This document shows, piece by piece, positions 24,590 through 32,440 of a stretch of DNA of 50,148 nt (the stretch's first letter is position 1; the number at the start of each line of letters is the position of its first letter). This DNA is from Actinomycetales bacterium (lineage in GTDB: Bacteria; Actinomycetota; Actinomycetes; Actinomycetales; Dermatophilaceae). The translations under genes were made by a program, and so were the position numbers. Where the stretch lies: assembly GCA_016710645.1 (NCBI GenBank), contig JADJVI010000035.1:1-50148 (forward strand). The letters run 5' to 3'. The notes under the pieces were generated by a model. That model saw only the letters and a list, made by a program, of their open reading frames with translations, was not told where the DNA came from and did no database searches.

Positions 24590-26215
24590 ATGCCGTCCGC
24601 TCCCGACCCGACCCAGCGCACCGCGGGTGCGCCCCCCTTCGCCGGCCCCAGCGCCTCGGAAGGGGGTGACCCGCGCGTCGACAGCATCCGCGAGCGGTTC
24701 GCCACGGCATACCAGCAGACCGACGCACCGCTGTCGGCGGGCGCGGCGGCGAAACTTGCCCAGCAGGGCAAGCTGTACGTCCGCGACCGGATCGAGCTGC
24801 TCTTCGACGAGGGGTCCTTCGTCGAGGACGCCCGCTATGCCAACTCGCTGGCCGCCGGGCTGCCGGCCGATGGCGTCGTGACCGGACGCGGTCTGGTCGA
24901 GGGTCGACCGGCCGTGGTCATCGCCAACGACCCGACCGTCAAGGCCGGCTCGTGGGGCTCGCGCACCGTCGAGAAGATCGTCCGGGCCACCGAAATGGCA
25001 CTGCGTGAAGAGCTGCCGGTGTTCTGGTTCGTCGACTCGGCGGGCGCACGGATCACCGACCAAGTCGAGATGTTCCCCGGCCGGCGGGGCGCCGGGCGGA
25101 TCTTCCACAACCAGGTGGCCCTCTCCGGCAAGGTGCCGCAGATCTGTTGCCTGTTCGGGCCGAGCGCGGCCGGCGGGGCCTACATCCCGAGCTTCTGCGA
25201 CATCATTGTCATGGTCGAGGGCAACGCCTCGATGTATCTGGGCAGCCCCCGGATGGCCGAGATGGTCGTCGGCGAAAAGGTCTCTTTGGAGGAGATGGGC
25301 GGGGCGCGGATGCACTGCACGGTCTCCGGCGTCGGTGACCTGCTCGCTCACGACGACGCCGAGGCCATCGAGCTGGCCAAGCTCTACTTCTCCTACCTGC
25401 CCGGCTGCTGGCGCGACCACCCGCCCGCCTACCACGCCGAGGAGCCCGCGGAGCCGCTCACCCGGCATACCGTGCCTGAGCGGGAGAGCCAGCCCTTCGA
25501 CATCCACGAGGTCATCGACGGCCTGGTCGATGACGACTCGTTCTTCGAGCTCAAGCCGCTCTTTGCCGCGGAGCTCGTCATCGGGTTCGGCCGGATGGCC
25601 GGCCAGACGGTCGGCATCGTCGCCAACAACTCGATGGTCAAGGGCGGGGTCCTTTTCACCGACTCGGCCGACAAGGCTGCGCGGTTCATCTGGCTCTGTG
25701 ACGCCTTCTCGATCCCGCTGATCTACCTCGCCGACGTGCCGGGCTTCATGATCGGCTCCGAGGTCGAGCGCGGCGGCATCATCCGGCACGGCGCCAAGAT
25801 GGTGTCGGCGGTGTCGGAGGCGACCGTGCCGCAGTTCTGCGTCGTCGTCCGGAAGGCCTATGGCGCGGGGCTCTATGCCATGGGCGGGCCGGGCTTCGGG
25901 CCGGATGCGACGATTGCGCTGCCCACCGCCAAGATCGCGGTCATGGGCCCCGAGGCGGCTACCAACGCGGTCTACGCCAACAAGATCGCCGAGGTGTATG
26001 CCGCGCAGGGCGCCGAAGCGCGCGATGCCTTCGTCGCAGCCCGCCGCGCGGAATACGAGCAGGACGTCGACCTGCAGCGGCTGGCTGCCGACCTCGTCAT
26101 CGACGTCGTCATCGAGGCCGATGCCCTGCGCGAGGAGCTGCTGCACCGGTTGCAGTACGCCGCTCGGCGGGACCGTCACTTCAGCGAGCGCCGCCGCTCG
26201 GTGCCGCCGGTCTGA
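24590..26215 (+). CDS. Acyl-CoA carboxylase beta chain (carboxyltransferase)
   Basis: A 541-residue two-lobed carboxyltransferase. The N lobe has FVDSAGARITDQVEMFPGRR and GPSAAGGAYIPSFCD (oxyanion glycines); the C lobe has DVPGFMIGSEVERGGIIRHG and KAYGAGLYAMGGPGFGPD. It transfers carboxyl from biotin to an acyl-CoA and needs a biotinylated alpha chain, for which the gene at 20114-21904 is the nearest candidate. The motifs are closer to methylcrotonyl-type than to acetyl/propionyl-type chains in my reading, which fits the MerR and dehydrogenase context. The ATG lies inside an iterated octamer (GGTATGCCGTC); the ribosome-binding site is weak. Confidence 0.9.
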   Translation: MPSAPDPTQRTAGAPPFAGPSASEGGDPRVDSIRERFATAYQQTDAPLSAGAAAKLAQQGKLYVRDRIELLFDEGSFVEDARYANSLAAGLPADGVVTGRGLVEGRPAVVIANDPTVKAGSWGSRTVEKIVRATEMALREELPVFWFVDSAGARITDQVEMFPGRRGAGRIFHNQVALSGKVPQICCLFGPSAAGGAYIPSFCDIIVMVEGNASMYLGSPRMAEMVVGEKVSLEEMGGARMHCTVSGVGDLLAHDDAEAIELAKLYFSYLPGCWRDHPPAYHAEEPAEPLTRHTVPERESQPFDIHEVIDGLVDDDSFFELKPLFAAELVIGFGRMAGQTVGIVANNSMVKGGVLFTDSADKAARFIWLCDAFSIPLIYLADVPGFMIGSEVERGGIIRHGAKMVSAVSEATVPQFCVVVRKAYGAGLYAMGGPGFGPDATIALPTAKIAVMGPEAATNAVYANKIAEVYAAQGAEARDAFVAARRAEYEQDVDLQRLAADLVIDVVIEADALREELLHRLQYAARRDRHFSERRRSVPPV

Positions 26216-26244
26216 CCTGCGGTATCACCAGCATCGCCAGGCTC

Positions 26245-26250
26245 TAGGCT
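26245..26250 (+). promoter_or_regulatory. -10 box TAGGCT, leaderless-type promoter of the mannosyltransferase-like gene
   Basis: TAGGCT lies seven bases before the ATG at 26258. Confidence 0.4.
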
Positions 26251-26257
26251 TCGGGTC

Positions 26258-27520
26258 ATGCGTTCGGGTGGCCAGCAGACCTCAGCGACGTCGCGGGGGA
26301 CCGGCTGGTCGACCACCCGCGGCTTCCGGCTGTGGTTTCCCCTCGCCCTGTATGCCGTGACCCGCGCCATCAACGCGGTCTACTTCGCGGTCATGCAGAC
26401 CCACCAGATCGCCATGGGCGGGTCGGTCGAGGTGGCCCGGGTGCTCTATCCCACGCCCGCTGCGCCCGGCTATTTCGTCGCCATGGCCAACTGGGACGGG
26501 CAGTGGTACCACGAGATCTCCGACCTCGGCTATCCGGTGCCCTTGCCCACCGGCCCGGATGGCGCCGTGGTCCAGAACCCCTGGGCCTTCTACCCCGTCT
26601 TCCCGCTGTTGACCCGGGCGGTCATGCGGGTCACCGGCGCCGACTTCTACGTCGCGGGATCGACCCTGTCCCTCGTCGTCGGTGCCGTGGCCATGGTGCT
26701 GCTCTTCCGCCTCGTCGACGACGCCGTGGGGCGCTGGCCCGCGATCGTCGCGACGACGATGGTGACGACCTATGTCGCGGCGCCGGTCCTGCAGACGACC
26801 TACACCGAGTCGTGCGCCCTCTTGCTGGTCGTCCTGGTCCTTACCCTGTTGCGCAAGCGGCAGTACTGGTGGGCCGGCCTCGCGCTCATCACTCTCGCCT
26901 TGACCCGCAACATCGTGCTCGCCATGGCGCCGGTCGTCATCACCCATGCGATCGTGCGGTGGCGGGCCCGGCATACCGATCCGTTCCCGATGCTGGACCG
27001 GATCCTCGTCGGTGCCCTCGGGCTGATGTCGGTGTTGCTCACCTATCTGTGGCCGACCATCGCGCGATTCGTCACCGGCGACCCCGAGGCCTACACCAAG
27101 ACCATGGCGGCCTGGCGGGTCATCGCCTCCGAGATCAAGCTGCACACGTGGATCGACTACGTGTATGCCGACTACGGCCCGGTCGGGTGGCTCGTGGCGG
27201 CCGCCGTGATCGTGGGCTACGCGCGGTTCATGCTCAGCCCGCACGCGTGGCGGTGGGGTCCGGAACTGTGGGGCTGGGCGGGCGCCTACCCGGCATACCA
27301 GGTGCTCGTGACGGGGATCGGACCGTCGCGGGTGCGCTATTTCCTGCTGGCCTTTCCGGTGTGGCTGGTGCTGGCCTGGCTGCTGGAGCGCGATCGGGTG
27401 GCGAGGCATCGGGTGGCCTTGCTCGTCGCGCTCGGCTGTGGCGGTGTCGCCCTGCAGGGCTGGTGGATCTGGAACTACTGGATGATCACCGATCTCACTG
27501 GGGAATTTCAGTTCCCGTGA
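26258..27520 (+). CDS. Polytopic mannosyltransferase-like protein (PIG-V/GT-C type)
   Basis: A 420-residue membrane protein with about ten hydrophobic segments. The first extracytoplasmic loop has NWDGQWYHEISDLGYP and then NPWAFYPVFPLLTRAV, the pattern of bacterial PIG-V-like mannosyltransferases, with an Asp after Trp likely catalytic. These GT-C enzymes use polyprenyl-phosphate sugars on the outer face of the membrane; acceptor and exact sugar are unknown. The 3' end overlaps the oppositely oriented MauE-thioredoxin gene by 26 bp. Confidence 0.82.
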   Translation: MRSGGQQTSATSRGTGWSTTRGFRLWFPLALYAVTRAINAVYFAVMQTHQIAMGGSVEVARVLYPTPAAPGYFVAMANWDGQWYHEISDLGYPVPLPTGPDGAVVQNPWAFYPVFPLLTRAVMRVTGADFYVAGSTLSLVVGAVAMVLLFRLVDDAVGRWPAIVATTMVTTYVAAPVLQTTYTESCALLLVVLVLTLLRKRQYWWAGLALITLALTRNIVLAMAPVVITHAIVRWRARHTDPFPMLDRILVGALGLMSVLLTYLWPTIARFVTGDPEAYTKTMAAWRVIASEIKLHTWIDYVYADYGPVGWLVAAAVIVGYARFMLSPHAWRWGPELWGWAGAYPAYQVLVTGIGPSRVRYFLLAFPVWLVLAWLLERDRVARHRVALLVALGCGGVALQGWWIWNYWMITDLTGEFQFP

Positions 27521-28517
27521 GGTCGGCCGCCCCCTCGCGCGCCTCGGCGAGTGCTTCGCTGATGTCGGTCATGAGCGACAGGACCGGCCCAGAGCCGTAG
27601 GTCGGTCCGCCCGCGAGCATCCCGTCGGCTCCGAAGAGCACGGCTCCGGGCGAATTGAGCTGGAAGAACTGCACGAAGATCAAGTCCGGGTCGACGAAGA
27701 CCGGCACGTCGGCGGGCAGCCGGGAGCGGGCCGCCTCGTCGTAGACCTGCACGAGGACGTGGACGGCGAGCTCCGGGTTGGCTGCCTTGAAGCCGGGCAG
27801 TGCGTCGATCACCGTCATGCACGCGCCACAGCCCATGTTGGCGTAGACGACGAAGAGCGCCTGCTGCATCGACAGGGACAGCAGGTTGTGCCGGTCGCCG
27901 TCGATGTCGGTGAGCCAGAGCGAGGGAGTGGGGCGGCGCTCGTAGTCGGCCAGTTCGTCGGCGTCGGGCTCGGTCGAGTCCTGGCCGCGTGAGCCGCCGC
28001 TTGCGTAGGTCATCAGCCCGGTGAGCAGGACGGTCACTGCGATGGCGAGCAGCCAGCCCCATCCGGCCGTGTCGGTAGCGAGCAGGCGACCGATGACGCT
28101 GCCGTGGCGCAGGGCATCGACCACGGTCGCGACGGCCAGGGCCAGCAGCAGCGCGTTGCGCACGATGGTCACCGGGCCGACGGTCCCCAGCCCGAGCTTG
28201 CCCAGGCAGCCGCACTCGACCTTCTCGGGGAAGCGACTGGCGCGCACGATGACGACGAGGTATGCCGCGAAGAGCACGACGGTGGCGATCGCCATGAGCG
28301 CCTGCACCCAACCCGAGGTCAGCAGCAGGGCCCCCGCGAGGGCGATCTCGCCCCAGGGCAGCAGCCAAGGCGCCGCCGAACGAGTCAGCCGCAGCGGCAG
28401 GCGCAGCGTATAGAAGCTCTCCCGCGTGGACTGCGGGTCGCGCACCTTGGCAACGCCGCTCACAGCGAGCACGAGGGCGAGCAGGAGTGCCGGGACACTC
28501 CAAGTCAAGGGCGACAT
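27495..28517 (-). CDS. MauE/DoxX-type membrane domain fused to a thioredoxin-like domain
   Basis: A 340-residue protein. Residues 1-185 hold about five membrane helices with the MauE pattern (SGVAKVRDPQSTRESFYTL and VECGCLGKLGLGTVGP, a CxC pair near the membrane). Residues about 195-340 form a thioredoxin-like fold with the redox motif C230-GA-C233 in YANMGCGACMTV. MauE was described as needed for disulfide formation in methylamine dehydrogenase. Here no such dehydrogenase is nearby, so a general role in extracytoplasmic thiol redox is more likely. The location of the thioredoxin domain (inside or outside) depends on helix count. A TATCCT box lies seven bases before the ATG. Confidence 0.83.
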   Translation of the reverse strand: MSPLTWSVPALLLALVLAVSGVAKVRDPQSTRESFYTLRLPLRLTRSAAPWLLPWGEIALAGALLLTSGWVQALMAIATVVLFAAYLVVIVRASRFPEKVECGCLGKLGLGTVGPVTIVRNALLLALAVATVVDALRHGSVIGRLLATDTAGWGWLLAIAVTVLLTGLMTYASGGSRGQDSTEPDADELADYERRPTPSLWLTDIDGDRHNLLSLSMQQALFVVYANMGCGACMTVIDALPGFKAANPELAVHVLVQVYDEAARSRLPADVPVFVDPDLIFVQFFQLNSPGAVLFGADGMLAGGPTYGSGPVLSLMTDISEALAEAREGAADLTGTEIPQ

Positions 28518-28524
28518 TCCCCCG

Positions 28525-28530
28525 AGGATA
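28525..28530 (-). promoter_or_regulatory. -10 box TATCCT before the MauE-thioredoxin gene
   Basis: Minus-strand TATCCT is followed by seven bases (CGGGGGA) and the ATG at 28517. A leaderless message is likely, although GGGGGA could also act as a close ribosome-binding site. Confidence 0.38.
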
Positions 28531-28548
28531 CCGGCGCAGGCGTCCTGC

Positions 28549-29229
28549 TCAGCCCGGAGGTTGAGCCCGCAGAGCCGTCCACGAGATGCCGATGTCGGAC
28601 AACAACTCCCGCAGCAAGGGCAACGACAGACCGACGACGTTGTGGTGGTCGCCCTCGATGCCGGTGACAAATGGCCCACCCAGGCCGTCGATGGTGAACG
28701 CCCCGGCGACGCGCAGCGGCTCACCCGTGGCGACATAGGCGTCGATCTCGGCGTCGCTGAGGTCGGCGAAGTGCACTGTCGTCGAGGCTGTCGCTCCGAC
28801 GGTGGCCACGCCGCGGCCGGGTTTGCTCGCCTTGGGTGGGCGCACGTCGAGCAGCCAGTGGCCGGTGTGCAGCACCCCGCTGCGACCCCGCATCCGCTGC
28901 CAGCGGGCACGGGCCTCGTCGGCGTCGACCGGCTTGCCGTGGATCTCGCCGTCCAGCTCGAGGATGGAGTCGCAGCCCAGCACGAGATCACCGCGGGACC
29001 CGTCGGCGCTGGGGCCAGCGAAAGCCACCGCTTCGGCCTTGGCGCGAGCCAGCAACAAGGCCACGTGGGCCGGCTCCAACTCCCCGAACCGCTCCTGAGC
29101 GGCAGTCAGCACGGCATCCTCGTCGACATCGCTGACGACGACGTCCGGCTCGATGCCGGCCCGCCGCAGCGTCTCGAGTCGAGCGGGGGAAGCGGACGCG
29201 AGGGTCAGACGGATCCGCGGGCTGCTCAC
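28549..29229 (-). CDS. Maf family nucleotide pyrophosphatase
   Basis: A 226-residue Maf/Ham1-fold pyrophosphatase that hydrolyses non-canonical or modified nucleoside triphosphates to monophosphates. The N-terminal LASASPARLETLRRAG, the LGCDSIL stretch, the GKP motif and VAGAFTIDGLGGPFV are family landmarks. Length is slightly above E. coli YhdE because of an insertion near residues 140-155. The GTG at 29229 is preferred over a TTG three codons upstream. It lies 31 bp upstream of the MauE-thioredoxin gene on the same strand. Confidence 0.9.
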   Translation of the reverse strand: MSSPRIRLTLASASPARLETLRRAGIEPDVVVSDVDEDAVLTAAQERFGELEPAHVALLLARAKAEAVAFAGPSADGSRGDLVLGCDSILELDGEIHGKPVDADEARARWQRMRGRSGVLHTGHWLLDVRPPKASKPGRGVATVGATASTTVHFADLSDAEIDAYVATGEPLRVAGAFTIDGLGGPFVTGIEGDHHNVVGLSLPLLRELLSDIGISWTALRAQPPG

Positions 29230-29258
29230 CCGGCCCAATGTATGCCGTCCGCCGGCCG

Positions 29259-30965
29259 CTAGGAGAGCTGGCCCAGCACCGCTGCGCGCAGGGTCTCCAG
29301 GTCGACCCCGCCGATGTCCAGGGCGCGCCGGTGGAAGGCCTTGAGGTCAAAGTCAGCCCCCTCGCGCTGGCGCATTTCCTCGCGCAGCGACAGCCACAAC
29401 CGCTCGCCGATCTTGTAGCTCGGCGCCTGCCCCGGCCAGCCGAGATAGCGGTCCAGCTCGAAGCGCAACGACTTCTCGCTCTGGTTGGCGTGGGCCGTGA
29501 GGTAGGCCCAGGCCTTGTCGTAGGTCCACGCCCCGCCCCCGACCTCGGCCGGCGCAGGGAGGTCGCAGTGCACCCCGATGTCGATGACGACGCGGGCGGC
29601 GCGCAGCGACTGCATGTCCAGCCACCCCAGCCGGTTGCCCGGGTCGTCCATGAAGCCGAGTTCGGCCATCAGCCGCTCGGCATACAGGGCCCATCCCTCG
29701 CCGTAGCCGCTGGTCCAGGCCATCAGCCGCCGCCATCGGTTGAGGGTTTCGGCCCGCAGCACGGTCTGGGCGATCTGCAGGTGATGCCCGGGGACGCCCT
29801 CGTGATAGACGGTCGTCAGCTCACGCCACGTGCCGAACTCGGTGTCCCCCTTGGGCACCGACCACCACATCCGCCCCGGCCGGGTGAAATCCTCGCTCGG
29901 GCCGGTGTAGTAGATGCCGCCGGTCTGGGTGGGGGCAATCCGGCATTCGATGGTGCGCGCCGGCACCGGGATATCGAAGTGGACATCGGTCAGCGCGGCG
30001 ATCGCGGCGTCGGCCTGGGTCTGCATCCACTGCTGCAGCGCGTCGGTGCCCTCCAGCCGGTAGCGCGGGTCGGCGTCCAGCAGGGCGATGGCCTCCTTGA
30101 CGGACGCGCCCGGCCGGATCTGCCCCGCCACGGCGTCCATCGCGGTGGAGATCTCGGCCACCTGCTCCTGCCCCCAGGCGTAGGTCTCCTCCAGGTCAAT
30201 CTTCGCGCCGACGAAGACCTGGCTCACCAGGGGGTAGCGCTCGCGGCCGAAGGCGTCACTCTCGGGTGCGTGGGGGAGCAGCTCGGTGCGCAAGAACTCC
30301 CCGAGATCCCGGTATGCCGTGGCGGCAGCATCGCGCGCGGCGGCCAGATCGCGGGCCAGCGCTGTCGGCAGCGGGCCGTCGCCGACGCGGGCTTGCTCGA
30401 CCAGGGTGGTGAAGTAGCCGTCCGAGGCAACGTTGTCCTCGCACTGGCCGATGACGGCGGCGACCTGACGGCGGGCTGCCACATCGCCCTGCTCGCGGGC
30501 GTGCAGCAACGAGGCTTGATAGCCAGCCAGGGCCTCGGGCACCTTGGCCATCCGGGTGGCGAAGGTCGCCCAGTCGTCCTCGGTCGACTGGCCCATGAGG
30601 TCGAAGATGTCGCGCACGCTCTGGGCCGGGCAGGCCAGGACGTTGAGGTTCATGTGGTCCAGCCCCGCGGCATACATCTGCTCGGCCAGGGTGAGCCGGT
30701 CGGTCATCGCGGCGATGGTCAGGCGGTCGACGTCGTCGGTGGGGGTTGCCTCGGCGAGGGCGGCCAAGGTGGAGCGGCGCAACGCCGAGTGCTCGGCCAA
30801 GCCGTCGGGGGAGAGGTCGTCGAGATCGGCATCGTGGCCGGCGATGCCGTAGTAGGTGGCCTCCATCGGGCTGAGCGTGACGAAGGAATCGACATAGGAC
30901 TCCGCGATGGCGTCGATCGCGGTGGCGGGGCGGGCGCTCGTGGCGCGCGGCTGCTGGCTGCTCAC
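29259..30965 (-). CDS. DUF885 family metallopeptidase-like protein
   Basis: A 568-residue protein with the DUF885 zinc motif: YHEGVPGHHLQ with H388, E389, H393 and H394. The mostly helical sequence and the GxWRELTTVYHEG context fit the M3/M32-like gluzincin fold assigned to this family. No signal peptide is evident, so it is probably cytoplasmic. The natural peptide or ester substrate is unknown. The GTG start has a TAGGTT box six bases upstream. A 117-bp gap separates it from the divergent HNH gene. Confidence 0.87.
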   Translation of the reverse strand: MSSQQPRATSARPATAIDAIAESYVDSFVTLSPMEATYYGIAGHDADLDDLSPDGLAEHSALRRSTLAALAEATPTDDVDRLTIAAMTDRLTLAEQMYAAGLDHMNLNVLACPAQSVRDIFDLMGQSTEDDWATFATRMAKVPEALAGYQASLLHAREQGDVAARRQVAAVIGQCEDNVASDGYFTTLVEQARVGDGPLPTALARDLAAARDAAATAYRDLGEFLRTELLPHAPESDAFGRERYPLVSQVFVGAKIDLEETYAWGQEQVAEISTAMDAVAGQIRPGASVKEAIALLDADPRYRLEGTDALQQWMQTQADAAIAALTDVHFDIPVPARTIECRIAPTQTGGIYYTGPSEDFTRPGRMWWSVPKGDTEFGTWRELTTVYHEGVPGHHLQIAQTVLRAETLNRWRRLMAWTSGYGEGWALYAERLMAELGFMDDPGNRLGWLDMQSLRAARVVIDIGVHCDLPAPAEVGGGAWTYDKAWAYLTAHANQSEKSLRFELDRYLGWPGQAPSYKIGERLWLSLREEMRQREGADFDLKAFHRRALDIGGVDLETLRAAVLGQLS

Positions 30966-30971
30966 GGAGCG

Positions 30972-30977
30972 AACCTA
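30972..30977 (-). promoter_or_regulatory. -10 box TAGGTT, leaderless-type promoter of the DUF885 gene
   Basis: Minus-strand TAGGTT precedes the GTG at 30965 by six bases. Confidence 0.42.
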
Positions 30978-31048
30978 ACGGGTCGAGGCGACAGGTGCCT
31001 CGGCAACCCCGCATTGACTGTCCGCACACGTGGGGGGGCGGGGAAGTC

Positions 31049-31077
31049 TTGCAGCTAGAACACATGTTTGATACAAT
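31049..31077 (+). promoter_or_regulatory. Promoter of the DUF222/HNH gene with embedded SOS box
   Basis: A -35 TTGCAG (31049-31054) and a -10 TACAAT (31072-31077) are 17 bp apart. The expected transcription start falls on the ATG at 31083, so the message is leaderless. The spacer contains TAGAACACATGTTTGA (31056-31071), matching the actinobacterial LexA site TCGAAC-N4-GTTCGA with one mismatch per half-site. LexA bound there would block polymerase. Confidence 0.65.
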
Positions 31078-31082
31078 GAGAT

Positions 31083-32423
31083 ATGTTTGAAGGGGCTGAG
31101 TGGGATTGGGGTCACGACTGGTTGACGTCGCTGGCCGGCTGTCCGTTGCTCGGTGCCCGACCGACCCAGGTGGCTGATGCATTGCTGCAGGTCGACCCGT
31201 TCGCGTTGCTGGAGGCCGACGAGGCGGTGGCGGAGGAAGCGATCACCACGTTGCAGCAGGCGTTGAATCAGATCAGTGCCCTGCAGCAGGTCTTCATCGA
31301 AGCGTTCGCGCGCGCGAAGGATCGGGAGTGGCAGGTGGGGCAGGCGCGCCAGATCGAGGCGGGGCGGGTGCCGTTAGGGACCTGGACCGCGGATGATTTC
31401 GTGCCCTCGATGTTGGCGCCGTTGCTGCACCTGTCGCCGCGGTCGATGGCGGCGCGGGTGGATGACGCTCGCCGGGTGGTCAACGACCTGCCGTTGACCT
31501 TGGCGGGGGCGTTGGCTGGTGAGGTGGAACCGTGGCGCGTGGCGGTGGTCGCGTCGGCGAGTGATCTGGTGTCGGCGGATCGGGTGGGGGAGTTCGAGAC
31601 AGCCCTGTATGCCGTGCGGCCGGGTGCCCGTGACGGTGGCCTGGGTGATGCGGCGGCGGGGGCGTTGCGGGCGCGGGCTGAGCGGGTCGCGGCCCGGGTG
31701 GATCCTGCGGGTGTGGCCGCGCGGGTAGAGCGGGGTCGGGTGGAGCGGGAGGTGCGGGTCCAGCCCGGTCCGTTCCCGGGGACCACGTCGTGGTCGGCGT
31801 TGGCGCCAGCGGGTCGGTCCGCTCAGGCGTGGGCAGCGGTCTGTGACTTGGCGGCTGACTACTGCCAGGCGGATGCGGCGCTCACCGTCGCGCAAGCGAG
31901 GGCGGATGCCTTCCTGGACCTGATCCTCGCTCAAGCGCAGGTGTCCACCACCGTGGTCGTTTCGCTGACCGACGAAACCATCACCACCGGTTCCCTCACT
32001 GCGGGCAGTGGCCTGGCCGGCACCCTGGTCGGCGATGAGGTCGCTCGCTTGTTGGCTGACCCGACCGTGCGGCTGCGCCTGGCCAGGGTGGATGGCGGGA
32101 CGGGGGCGACGGCATACCTGTCCCAACAGACCTACCGCCCCGGACGCGAACTCGACCGGCTGGTCCGGGAACGGGACGGGACCTGCCGGTTCCCCGGCTG
32201 CGCCGTCCCCGCCGCGCGGTGCGATATCGACCATGCGGTCGAGTTCCCCCGAGGCCCGACCGATATCCGGAATTTGCATTGTTTGTGTCGGCGGCATCAC
32301 GGGTTCAAACACCACGCCGGCTGGCGAGTCGACCTCGCGTGGGACGGCACCCTCACCTGGACCAGCCCCACCGGCCGCGACTACGTCACGTTCCCCACCG
32401 ACCGTCGCGCCAACGCCGCCTGA
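31083..32423 (+). CDS. DUF222 and HNH endonuclease domain protein (13E12 repeat family type)
   Basis: A 446-residue protein. The N-terminal 300 residues form the helical DUF222 domain (LHLSPRSMAARVDDARRV). The C-terminus is an HNH nuclease: CRFPGC, DIDH (H384), NLHCLCRRHHGFKH, with four cysteines that could bind zinc. The family is multicopy in actinobacterial genomes and related to the mycobacterial REP13E12 elements; biological role unclear. The gene's codon use leans on TTG, GCG and GGG in its first half, unlike its neighbours, which suggests transfer. Two ATGTTTGA copies 19 bp apart flank the -10 box; the second is the start. Confidence 0.9.
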   Translation: MFEGAEWDWGHDWLTSLAGCPLLGARPTQVADALLQVDPFALLEADEAVAEEAITTLQQALNQISALQQVFIEAFARAKDREWQVGQARQIEAGRVPLGTWTADDFVPSMLAPLLHLSPRSMAARVDDARRVVNDLPLTLAGALAGEVEPWRVAVVASASDLVSADRVGEFETALYAVRPGARDGGLGDAAAGALRARAERVAARVDPAGVAARVERGRVEREVRVQPGPFPGTTSWSALAPAGRSAQAWAAVCDLAADYCQADAALTVAQARADAFLDLILAQAQVSTTVVVSLTDETITTGSLTAGSGLAGTLVGDEVARLLADPTVRLRLARVDGGTGATAYLSQQTYRPGRELDRLVRERDGTCRFPGCAVPAARCDIDHAVEFPRGPTDIRNLHCLCRRHHGFKHHAGWRVDLAWDGTLTWTSPTGRDYVTFPTDRRANAA

Positions 32424-32427
32424 TCCC

Positions 32428-32433
32428 TAGTGT
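32428..32433 (+). promoter_or_regulatory. -10 box TAGTGT, leaderless-type promoter of the quinone oxidoreductase gene
   Basis: TAGTGT lies seven bases before the ATG at 32441. Two GTG codons (32432, 32435) overlap or adjoin it and are less likely starts. Confidence 0.4.
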
Positions 32434-32440
32434 GGTGAGC

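Noticed and set aside
31083..32423. Homing endonuclease in an intron or intein
   Set aside because: The gene is free-standing with its own promoter and does not interrupt a host gene; the DUF222 domain identifies the 13E12-type family instead.
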